Positions 1-6,617 of a stretch of 19,690 nucleotides of DNA are shown here, in pieces. The stretch is from Bacillota bacterium (GTDB lineage Bacteria > Bacillota > Sulfobacillia > Sulfobacillales > Sulfobacillaceae): NCBI GenBank assembly GCA_023488565.1, contig JAMDDZ010000033.1:1-19690 (forward strand), given 5' to 3'. Each line of letters starts with the position of its first letter. The stretch's first letter is position 1. The notes beneath the pieces are model-generated. The model searched no databases and had not been told where the DNA came from. It saw nothing but the letters and a program-made list of their open reading frames with translations. Made by a program: the position numbers and the translations under genes.

Positions 1-716
1 TTTGGGATGGACGAGAGATAGCGCAACAAAGAGGCTTTGGCGTGGAGGTATGCTTCAAAACTTCCATGAAAATCAATGTGGTCGGGAGTTATGTTGGTAA
101 CTGCAGCAGTTTCAAAACATAATCCCTGAATTCGGCCTAACTCCAGCGCGTGAGAGGATACCTCTATGATTACGTCCTGGGCTCCACGGTCAAGAGCTTC
201 CCGTAAAAAACGATGAAGTTGGGGTGCATCCGGTGTTGTCATGGACGGTCGAAAGGGTTTGGCAATTCCCTCTACACTATTAGTGGTCCAAAAAGCCACG
301 CGATGCCCCGCCTGTGCCAGAATAGCCGCAAGCATATAGACGGTGGTTGTCTTGCCATTGGTACCGGTCACAGCATGGAGCCGCAACTTTTTTGCGGGAA
401 ATCCGTAGGCACGCTGGGCCAGCGTGGGCAGCGGCACCCGGGGATCTGGAACGTGAATCCATGGTATGTTCTGGACGGTTCGGTGCGCGGTCGGGTCCGA
501 TGGGACAGCAGAGACGATGGCTACGGCGCCTCGGGCGATGGCGTCAGCAATAAAAAGACGACCATCGGTATTGTGCCCTTGGAGCGCTACGAATACGTTG
601 TTGGGCTCCACTTGCCGGGAGTCACAGGCAATGCCGTCGATGACTATCTGGCGATGGGTCGGTAATAGTCCTTGGCACGGAATGCCGTCGAACAAGTCAG
701 CCAATGAACAAGGCAT
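1..716 (-). CDS. murE: UDP-N-acetylmuramyl-tripeptide synthetase MurE, N-terminal part (cut by window edge)
   Basis: Cytoplasmic Mur ligase that adds the third amino acid to UDP-MurNAc-L-Ala-D-Glu in peptidoglycan synthesis. About 238 codons are present, read on the minus strand from ATG at 716, with GAGGTGG a few bases upstream. The frame is open to base 1, so the C-terminal half lies outside. Seen in order: an N-terminal MurE-type domain with the ACDSRQV motif, the ATP-binding P-loop AVTGTNGKTTT near residue 115, the substrate-binding TTPDAPQLHRFL, and the central-domain run EVSSHALELGRIQG followed by TNITPDHIDFHGSFEAYLHAK. These are hallmark Mur ligase motifs and suit MurE better than MurC, MurD or MurF. 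The DNPR-type motif that separates diaminopimelate from lysine enzymes is not in the window, so the added amino acid is unknown. No dcw-cluster neighbour is visible upstream. Confidence 0.93.
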   Translation of the reverse strand, partial: MPCSLADLFDGIPCQGLLPTHRQIVIDGIACDSRQVEPNNVFVALQGHNTDGRLFIADAIARGAVAIVSAVPSDPTAHRTVQNIPWIHVPDPRVPLPTLAQRAYGFPAKKLRLHAVTGTNGKTTTVYMLAAILAQAGHRVAFWTTNSVEGIAKPFRPSMTTPDAPQLHRFLREALDRGAQDVIIEVSSHALELGRIQGLCFETAAVTNITPDHIDFHGSFEAYLHAKASLLRYLSSIP

Positions 717-1178
717 GTTGCCACCTCGCGGAAAAGTTCTTTGACGTATGTTATGGGCTGACAACGTCAAGAGTGCCTATCCAGTGGTACAGGGTAGGTA
801 TCATGCTGAGAGAAGATCAGGAGTGGCCAGTAGGGGCATAGCGAAGCTTTTTGAGTTCCCTCCATAAGCCGAATTGTCCCCTTTGGTGGCGCAGTCGTAG
901 CGCCCATTCCTCGCAATGATCCCACCAATTAAATGAAATAGGTGGCGTGGAGCGTTCAAGACTTGGGGTGTGGGCCTGGGCTTACAGCGGTGGGGCGAAT
1001 GCCGCAACACGACGACCCTGCGGGTATTGCGGGCGCATGGTGTTGGAGATTCTCATCCATTGAGTCGCGCACCCAACGGTATATGGCTTCAGCACCGATA
1101 TGGGTATAGGATCGCGAGAACTCCTGGCAATGGCATTCTAACAAAAAATATTTAGGTATTACTAGGCGATTTCGGGAA
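717..1178. other. Gene-free stretch between murE and the GntR regulator
   Basis: About 460 bases separate two divergent genes. Short open frames occur on both strands (for example minus 956-1144 and plus 970-1155), but none has a good ribosome binding site or a recognisable family. The part next to 716 must hold the murE promoter. A few minus-strand peptides, such as IYRWVRDSM, faintly recall transposase fragments but are too short to claim. No tRNA, rRNA or strong terminator was seen. Confidence 0.5.
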
Positions 1179-1208
1179 TTGACAATACAACAACGACTAT
1201 CGTAGACT
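1179..1208 (+). promoter_or_regulatory. Candidate sigma-A promoter of the GntR gene
   Basis: A perfect -35 TTGACA (1179-1184) is followed after 18 bases by TAGACT (1203-1208), a 4 of 6 match to TATAAT. Transcription would start near 1215, inside the operator palindrome, giving a leader of only about 18 bases. This is sequence matching only. Confidence 0.5.
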
Positions 1209-1213
1209 TGTCT

Positions 1214-1223
1214 TGTCTAGACA
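1214..1223. promoter_or_regulatory. HutC/GntR-type operator overlapping the promoter start
   Basis: The perfect 10-bp palindrome TGTCTAGACA lies between the candidate -10 box and the GntR start codon and touches the ribosome binding site. GTCTAGAC is the core of operators bound by UTRA-domain HutC regulators such as NagR/YvoA and DasR. The encoded regulator is of that subfamily, so autorepression is the natural inference. I saw no second copy upstream of deoC or the permease. Confidence 0.6.
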
Positions 1224-1232
1224 GGAGTGATC

Positions 1233-1994
1233 ATGTTGAAAGTCGGAGGCTCTGGACTGCATAATAATGGAATCCTTCTCCACCAGCAGGTGACGCATTG
1301 GATTTTGCGAAAAATCGAAGATGGCACCTGGCCTCCGCATTCGCAAATTGGCTCCGAGCCGGACCTAGCAAAGGAATTAGGGGTATCTCGCGGGACTTTG
1401 CAAAAAGCCATCAACACCTTAGTCGAAGAACGGCGACTATATCGCATTCGCGGCAAAGGGACCTATGTCTCAGCCAAGATTTTGGAAGAACCCTTAGCCC
1501 AAAATCTATTGTCGTTGTCAGAAGCTCTAGAACTTCAGGGACTTCAGATAGCGACGGAAGTCATTGCCCAGAAGGTTGCTGTCGAGTCACCGCCATGGGT
1601 TCAAAAGAGTTTGTCGCTAGAATCTGATGAACCCTCATTGTATCTGCAACGCATCAAAAAAGTTCCAGATGGGCCATTGGCTCTGCTTGACAATTACGTG
1701 AGAAGCGAGATGCTGCCAGGAATTCAGAATCTGGATTTTTCCAAGCGGCGGCTATTTGACATCATTGAACGGGATTACGGGTTTCTCATTCTGTGGGGCA
1801 GTCGCGTTTTTGATGTTGCCATGGCGACGCCCGAGTTGGCTAAGAAACTCGCGGTGGCGAAAAGTGCGCCATTACTGTACTTAGAACAGGTTTCCTACGT
1901 CACGGGCAATGTTCCGGTAGAATGCTCGAGAGTATGGATTCGCCCTGATCGGATGCGGCTGAAATCCATTATTACCCGAGACCACACCAGATAA
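1233..1994 (+). CDS. GntR-family transcriptional regulator, HutC subfamily (wHTH plus UTRA)
   Basis: 253-residue one-component regulator. Residues about 15-80 form the winged helix-turn-helix, with QIGSEPDLAKELGVSRGTLQ followed by INTLVEERRLYRIRGKGTYV, typical of GntR proteins. Residues about 95-235 resemble the UTRA (chorismate-lyase-like) ligand domain, including LYLQRIKKVPDGPLALLDNY and LYLEQVSYVTGNVPVECSRV. ATG 1233 is chosen because AGGAG (1223-1227) lies 5 bases upstream; an in-frame GTG at 1227 would sit inside that site. It is the first gene of the nucleoside-salvage cluster, 128 bases before deoC, so its effector is probably a nucleoside- or pentose-phosphate-derived metabolite (inference). 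A matching palindrome at 1214-1223 points to autoregulation. Confidence 0.88.
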   Translation: MLKVGGSGLHNNGILLHQQVTHWILRKIEDGTWPPHSQIGSEPDLAKELGVSRGTLQKAINTLVEERRLYRIRGKGTYVSAKILEEPLAQNLLSLSEALELQGLQIATEVIAQKVAVESPPWVQKSLSLESDEPSLYLQRIKKVPDGPLALLDNYVRSEMLPGIQNLDFSKRRLFDIIERDYGFLILWGSRVFDVAMATPELAKKLAVAKSAPLLYLEQVSYVTGNVPVECSRVWIRPDRMRLKSIITRDHTR

Positions 1995-2122
1995 CCGGTA
2001 GCGCCTTGGTGCGGCGCGTGGAGGATCCTAAGTTAGTGGTTGAGGCCGCAATTTGCTCATGGTATCCGCCCGAGCACAGGGTGCCGAGGGTGACAAACAA
2101 ATCTTGATTAAGGGGCGATTGC

Positions 2123-2803
2123 ATGACCCGTTCGAAAATTGCGCAAAAAATTCAACAGACTTTGGTGCGCCCGGATGCGACGCGCGATGAAATCCTTCAG
2201 TTATGTGATGACTGCGTCGCGTATCAATTCAATGGTGCGATGATCGCTCCGATTTGGCTTCCCTTGGTGGTCGATCGATTGAAGGACAGCGGCATCACCA
2301 TATGCACTGCGCTGGGCTATCCCATGGGAGGCATGACTTCCTTGGCCAAGGCCTTTGAGGTACGTGACGTCATTGCACGAGGAGCCCAACAAATTGATTT
2401 TATGCCCGCCATTGGATTCCTGAAATCCGGGCAGTATCAAGCATTTAAGCAGGACATCCGTGCCGTGGTGGATGCGGCCGAGGGTATTCCCATCAAAGTA
2501 ATGTTGGAATTCGGCATGTTGACTGCGAAAGAAAAAACCCAGGCAGCCGAATTGGCTATTGAGGCCGGGGTGACTTATCTGAAAAATTCCAGTGGTTGGG
2601 GTCAGGGAGGCCAAGCAACAGTAGACGATATTCGTTTGCTCTCGCGGATTGCCCAGGGACGTGCCTTGGTGAAAGCTTCAGGTGGAATTCGTACCTGGGA
2701 GCAGGCCCAGGCATTTGTGGAAGCAGGAGCAGCGCTGCTGGGCACAAGTGCAGGTGTCCGGATTGTGACGGACTCTGCAGGCAAGAGCGAAGACCAGTAT
2801 TAA
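2123..2803 (+). CDS. deoC: Deoxyribose-phosphate aldolase (DERA), divergent
   Basis: Class I aldolase that cleaves 2-deoxyribose-5-phosphate to glyceraldehyde-3-phosphate and acetaldehyde in the cytoplasm. At 226 residues it has the size of the short bacterial DERAs. Schiff-base Lys154 lies in YLKNSSG, the second lysine Lys184 in VKASGGIRT, and the partner Asp92 in QIDFMPAIG; they correspond to E. coli Lys167, Lys201 and Asp102. The protein ends in Tyr226 (GKSEDQY), like the catalytic C-terminal tyrosine of E. coli DERA (GKSASSY). The usual KTSTG loop reads KNSSG and the usual Asn after the Asp is Ala96, so the substrate pocket is not quite standard. AAGGGGCG precedes the ATG. It is followed 19 bases later by the pentose kinase. 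A related aldolase specificity cannot be excluded. Confidence 0.85.
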   Translation: MTRSKIAQKIQQTLVRPDATRDEILQLCDDCVAYQFNGAMIAPIWLPLVVDRLKDSGITICTALGYPMGGMTSLAKAFEVRDVIARGAQQIDFMPAIGFLKSGQYQAFKQDIRAVVDAAEGIPIKVMLEFGMLTAKEKTQAAELAIEAGVTYLKNSSGWGQGGQATVDDIRLLSRIAQGRALVKASGGIRTWEQAQAFVEAGAALLGTSAGVRIVTDSAGKSEDQY

Positions 2804-2822
2804 GCGGATGGAGTGAAACCTG

Positions 2823-3731
2823 TTGAGCACGGTGACAGTACTAGGCAGCTATAATCTTGGGGTCACTTATTCGATCGACGCATTACCCGTGTGGGGGCAA
2901 ACGCTGTTAAGCACCCACGGTTTTTTTAGCCATGGCGGAAAAGGATCGAACCAAGCGGTGACTGCTGCGAGATTTGGGGCCTCGGTCCGGTTTGTCGGTG
3001 CGGTAGGACAAGACGCTGCCGGTATTAGCGCCCGGGAGATGTTGCTGAATGAGGGCATTGATGTATCCCAACTCCTCATGATGCCAGATTACCCCACTGG
3101 CATCGGTACTATCTTCCTTGATGATCACGGCCACAATGCGATTGTGGTCAACCCCGGGGCAAATGCCCAACTGCGGATCGACACGATAGACTGGCCGTCA
3201 GACGCTGTTTTGCTGGCGCAGTTGGAAGTACCTGTAGACGTAGTGAGAACAGTATTTGCCCAGCATTCCGGAATACGCATCTTAAACCCGGCACCAGCCG
3301 ATGCCAGTTACGCGAAGGAATCATGGGATTGGGTTGACATTCTCACACCCAATGAAACCGAGGCCCGGATACTGTGCGGATTGTCTCCCGATGACCCCGT
3401 AGCTTCCCCTGAGTTGCTCCAGTTGTTGGCTAAGCAAACTCACGGCAAAACTATCGTGCTTACCTTAGGCTCTGAGGGCGTTTTAATCTGGCACCACGGG
3501 CAGGATATTCGCATTCCCGCGGTATCGGTGGAGACGGTAGACACCACCGGGGCCGGCGACGTATTTAACGGGATCTTGGCGGCAAAACTCGCGCAAGGGG
3601 AATCATTGCCACAAGCTGCCTGCAAAGCGTGCCTGGGCGCATCCTTAAGTGTGCGCTGGCCAGGGGTAATTCCGGCAATTCCGTCGGTAGATGAGGTGGA
3701 TCGTACATTTGAGGAGAGAAAGCAAAATTGA
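2823..3731 (+). CDS. PfkB-family sugar kinase, ribokinase/deoxyribokinase type
   Basis: 302-residue cytoplasmic kinase predicted to phosphorylate ribose or deoxyribose at O5. The first PfkB signature GGKGSNQAVTAARFG spans about 38-52 and the second, DTTGAGDVFNG, holds catalytic base Asp246. The NPAP and LTPNETEAR segments and the QLE motif (Glu135) also match ribokinase. The E. coli motif GSINADH reads GSYNLGV here: the Asn is kept (Asn11), but the sugar-contacting Asp16 of RbsK is replaced by Gly13. The start is TTG 2823, with GGAG about 10 bases upstream. Between DERA and a nucleoside hydrolase, a (deoxy)ribose kinase supplies the missing step; I cannot decide between ribokinase and deoxyribokinase. 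Confidence 0.85.
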   Translation: MSTVTVLGSYNLGVTYSIDALPVWGQTLLSTHGFFSHGGKGSNQAVTAARFGASVRFVGAVGQDAAGISAREMLLNEGIDVSQLLMMPDYPTGIGTIFLDDHGHNAIVVNPGANAQLRIDTIDWPSDAVLLAQLEVPVDVVRTVFAQHSGIRILNPAPADASYAKESWDWVDILTPNETEARILCGLSPDDPVASPELLQLLAKQTHGKTIVLTLGSEGVLIWHHGQDIRIPAVSVETVDTTGAGDVFNGILAAKLAQGESLPQAACKACLGASLSVRWPGVIPAIPSVDEVDRTFEERKQN

Positions 3732-3768
3732 AGCGATGTGGGGAGGGTTTGCCTCTGCCATTGCTCAT

Positions 3769-3818
3769 AGGGAGTGATAATGCGTGAATTTGGTAGTGGA
3801 TACCGACACCGCTGGTGA
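3769..3818 (+). promoter_or_regulatory. Overlapping start region: decoy ATG mini-ORF across the hydrolase start
   Basis: AGGGAG (3769-3774) lies 5 bases before ATG 3780, but that ATG opens a 12-codon frame that stops at 3818. The hydrolase frame begins at GTG 3784, 9 bases from the same site, and is closed upstream by TAA 3778-3780. Two starts in different frames therefore share one ribosome binding site. Confidence 0.5.
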
Positions 3819-4740
3819 TGATGCGATTTCTCTTTTAGTCGCCTTGCGTACAGCATGGGTCAATGTGCACGGTATTACGATTAATGTGGGAAACGTAAGG
3901 TTTGACCAACAAGTGGAAAACGCTCTAAAGACGGTCGAGGTAGCCGAGAGGGCAGAACAGGTTGCTGTTTATCCTGGGGCTGCGATTCCGTTGTTGCGGC
4001 AATGGGTTAGTGCTGAATACGTCCATGGTTCCGATGGCATGGGCGAAGCTTATTTTCCCCCCGTACGCCAACGCCCGGAGGCTACAAATGCGGTCCAATT
4101 CCTCCTGGAAGCTTCGCATCGATGGCAAGGGTCTTTGGTTATTGTGGCCCAAGCTCCTCTTACCAATTTAGCCCTGGCGGTGCGCCAGGATCCAACATTT
4201 CCGTCTCGCGTCGCCCAGTTGTGGGTGATGGGGGGGAGCAGCAACGGTATCGGCAATATCGAGCCGTTGTCGGAATACAATTTTTATGTGGATCCCGAAG
4301 CAGCCGCAATTGTATTTTCTGCAGGGTTTAACCTCTACATGGTTGGTTGGGACGTGGCGCTTGAGGCAAGCATAATCGGTCCTGCAGACCTTGAGCGGAT
4401 TCGCCTGATGGATACACCCTGGAGCCGTTTCTTTTTGCAAACGCAAAAAACGACATTAGAGTTTAACCAACGGGATGGGGGAATTGATGGGACCAGTCAC
4501 CCGGACTCCCTGACGATGGCGATGGCCTTGGATAATAGCATATGGCAAGAAGGTGCAGACTATTATGTGGCCATCGAGACACGGGGTGAATTTACCCGGG
4601 GCACCTCGGTCGTCGATCGGCTCAACGTGTGGAAGAAACCTGCCAATGCCCACGTTTGCTTAAAGGCCGATGCCAATCGTTTTAAACAAATATTGCTGAC
4701 TCTACTCGAAACGGGCAAGACGGAATTCCAGCCAACATAA
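3784..4740 (+). CDS. Inosine-uridine-preferring nucleoside hydrolase family protein
   Basis: 318-residue Ca-dependent N-ribohydrolase that splits nucleosides into base and free pentose. The N-terminus VVDTDTAGDDAISLLVAL carries the family's Asp cluster (Asp6, Asp8, Asp12, Asp13 with GTG as residue 1). Further hallmarks are APLTNLALAVRQDP, GNIEPLSEYNFYVDPEAA and the late SHPDSLTMAMALD, which holds the C-terminal metal-binding Asp. Length is typical of IunH/RihA-C enzymes. GTG 3784 is the only possible start, because a stop codon lies two codons upstream in frame. The gene follows the kinase by 52 bases, and the free pentose it makes is the substrate expected for that kinase. Base preference cannot be read from sequence. 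Confidence 0.9.
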   Translation: MNLVVDTDTAGDDAISLLVALRTAWVNVHGITINVGNVRFDQQVENALKTVEVAERAEQVAVYPGAAIPLLRQWVSAEYVHGSDGMGEAYFPPVRQRPEATNAVQFLLEASHRWQGSLVIVAQAPLTNLALAVRQDPTFPSRVAQLWVMGGSSNGIGNIEPLSEYNFYVDPEAAAIVFSAGFNLYMVGWDVALEASIIGPADLERIRLMDTPWSRFFLQTQKTTLEFNQRDGGIDGTSHPDSLTMAMALDNSIWQEGADYYVAIETRGEFTRGTSVVDRLNVWKKPANAHVCLKADANRFKQILLTLLETGKTEFQPT

Positions 4741-4858
4741 ACGGGGTTGTTAGCTTCTCCCGTCTGTCCTTGACAAGAAGGGCAGCTTTTCGGAATATCT
4801 ACTAACAGCTTGATAAAAACTAGCTGGAATTGATTTTTTCAATCGAAGGAGGTCGACT

Positions 4859-6214
4859 ATGGCAGGATCACCAAAACGGGTACCCGAGCCGTCAACGGCG
4901 GGTATTCTCGGGGAAGTGGAGACGGTCGGAATTTTACCGGTTCCTGACAATCAGCGCACCATGTCCCCCGGAAAAATGACCATCGTGTGGCTAATGGCAT
5001 CGGCTTCGGCGACCACACCACTCATCGGGGCACTGCTGTTTCATTTTGGTGTCACCGACATGATTTTAGCGATTGTGTTGAGCTGGCTTATTGGACTGGT
5101 GCCCGCGGGACTTTTTTCTGAAATGGGGCGAGAAGTTCCGCTAACGGCACTCATTGTTGCCCGCAAAAGCTACGGAACTGTGGGAGCGTTTTTATTTTCG
5201 GTACTCTTTACCTTTGTTAATATGGGGTGGTTTGGTCTGAACACAGCGGTGGCCGGAGAAACATTGAGCGCCATCACACACATGTCCGGAAACCTTTGGT
5301 TTTGGATTATCGGCGTGATTCAAGTGATCTTGGTACTGTTTGGCATGAAGTGGTTGGAATATTTTTATCGCTATACTTCTATCGTTCTGCTAGTGTGTTA
5401 CGGAGTTCTAGCTTATTATTTGTTCGCACACTATCATGTGAGTATGCCGGGACCCACCGTGCCTATGGCATGGGGTGCCGCCATTACCACGGTGGTCACG
5501 TTTTCCGTTCTGGCTTGGACTTATAAAGTGTCCACCGTGTCCCGGTTTGCTACCCCGGCATCCAATCCTCGCGGCAAAACCGCATTCTTTTTGGCCCCCT
5601 CGGTAGGCATTATGGTATCGGTACTGGTAATGGGTCTCATGGGTATGTATTCGCAACAAGGAACCGGCAATTGGAATTTAGCATTGTTAGGTGCTCATGC
5701 TCCAGTTTGGGGCGTCATCGCCGCGGTCGGGGTAGCTCTGGCCATTATGCATACCAATGCGATGAACCTCTATCCGTCAACGGTGGACCTGCTGGTAGCC
5801 ATTAACACATTTCGCCGCCAGACGAAGTGGGAGCAGCCTATTGCCACAATTATCTTAGGAGTCCTGGGCACCGTTTTGGCCATTTTAGGCATTCTTAATC
5901 ACGTGATGGGCTTTTTGGATGTCATCGGTGACGTCATTATTCCCTTTACCTTCATTATGCTAGTCGACTGGGTGTGGGTACAACGGAAAAAGACGGCCGC
6001 TGCGGCCTTTTTTGAACATCCCCGCACTCCTCGTGACTGGTGGCGATGGTCAGCTGTCATTGCGTTCGGTGTCGGGTTAGTTATCAGCATCTGGGGCGCT
6101 GATTGGCTCCCGGGTCTCTTCACCACGGTATTGCCCTTGCCAGTGGTGGGTGGCTTGGTTTCAGGTTTGATTTACGCAGGTTGGGAGATCCCGCGGGTTA
6201 CAGCTAAAGCATAA
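4859..6214 (+). CDS. NCS1-family cytosine/purine/nucleoside permease
   Basis: 451-residue integral membrane transporter with about 12 hydrophobic segments. The cytoplasmic N-terminus carries the NCS1 hallmark GILPVPDNQRTMSP before helix 1, and helix 3 has the family motif VNMGWFGLNTAV. Family members import nucleobases, hydantoins, allantoin or uridine by cation symport. In this cluster it probably brings in a nucleoside or base, or handles the base left by the hydrolase (inference). The start is fixed by AAGGAGGT (4846-4853), 5 bases before ATG. A 118-base gap after the hydrolase contains a TTGACA (4770-4775) without a clear -10 box, so a separate promoter is possible but unproven. A strong terminator follows. 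Confidence 0.88.
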   Translation: MAGSPKRVPEPSTAGILGEVETVGILPVPDNQRTMSPGKMTIVWLMASASATTPLIGALLFHFGVTDMILAIVLSWLIGLVPAGLFSEMGREVPLTALIVARKSYGTVGAFLFSVLFTFVNMGWFGLNTAVAGETLSAITHMSGNLWFWIIGVIQVILVLFGMKWLEYFYRYTSIVLLVCYGVLAYYLFAHYHVSMPGPTVPMAWGAAITTVVTFSVLAWTYKVSTVSRFATPASNPRGKTAFFLAPSVGIMVSVLVMGLMGMYSQQGTGNWNLALLGAHAPVWGVIAAVGVALAIMHTNAMNLYPSTVDLLVAINTFRRQTKWEQPIATIILGVLGTVLAILGILNHVMGFLDVIGDVIIPFTFIMLVDWVWVQRKKTAAAAFFEHPRTPRDWWRWSAVIAFGVGLVISIWGADWLPGLFTTVLPLPVVGGLVSGLIYAGWEIPRVTAKA

Positions 6215-6226
6215 ATAGCACTGAAA

Positions 6227-6256
6227 AAACCGGGGGTTTTGGAACCCCCGGTTTAT
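6227..6256. terminator. Strong bidirectional rho-independent terminator
   Basis: Arms AAACCGGGGGTT (6227-6238) and AACCCCCGGTTT (6243-6254) pair perfectly around a 4-base loop, 12 bp in all. On the minus strand the hairpin runs into six T residues (complement of 6224-6229); on the plus strand it is followed by a short T-rich end. It can end both the permease transcript and the convergent beta-glucuronidase transcript. Confidence 0.88.
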
Positions 6257-6617
6257 CTGCTCACCTTGAGGACAGACGATCCAGGGATGCGGTTGCGGGT
6301 TTGAGACCGCCGAGAACGCTATGACTCGGGTAAGATATGCCGACCTTGAACGTCTCTATGGAGGATCCCGAGTGCGGCACGAAAAGACTAGTCAGCCCTT
6401 GGTGTAGCGAGTGATGGGAGTTACTTAAAATCGAGGGGTCGCGCTGTCCGAATCCTCTTCATTGAATCCCCCTCGGACAGCCCTACATCCTGTGCGTCGC
6501 GTTTGCCGGCGAACCAGAAACGGCCTCGTCAAACAAGAGGGTAAAGGTTTCGATGCAGCCCAATAATCTGTCTTGAGAATTGGACCCACCTTAGACTGTA
6601 TGGGCTCCATTTGACGC
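6257..6617. other. Gene-free stretch with RNA-like pairing between convergent genes
   Basis: No convincing gene is present. ACTCGGG (6324-6330) pairs with CCCGAGT (6367-6373), while TGCCG (6338-6342) inside that loop pairs with CGGCA (6375-6379) outside it, an H-type pseudoknot arrangement. Farther on, GCTGTCCGA (6443-6451) pairs with TCGGACAGC (6473-6481), and CGAGGGG (6432-6438) could instead pair with CCCCTCG (6469-6475). The palindrome GACTAGTC lies between them. On the minus strand this would be the 3' untranslated region of the glucuronidase transcript. It may be a structured RNA or the end of a lost mobile element. Confidence 0.4.

Noticed and set aside
213..665. 150-codon open frame on the plus strand
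   Set aside because: It lies antisense to the clearly real murE frame and its translation shows no family features.
801..1155. Short frames on both strands that faintly recall a transposase (IYRWVRDSM)
   Set aside because: Match is only a few residues, no terminal repeats or ribosome binding site are visible, and flanking frames do not continue it.
4770..4800. TTGACA upstream of the permease as an internal promoter
   Set aside because: No acceptable -10 box at 16-18 bases; kept only as a remark in the permease entry.
6425..6610. Minus-strand 61-codon frame containing LKTDYWAASKPL and a GGTCCAATTC-like motif suggesting an IS21-type end
   Set aside because: The peptide matches no family I can name, and a single short motif without inverted repeats cannot support an insertion sequence.
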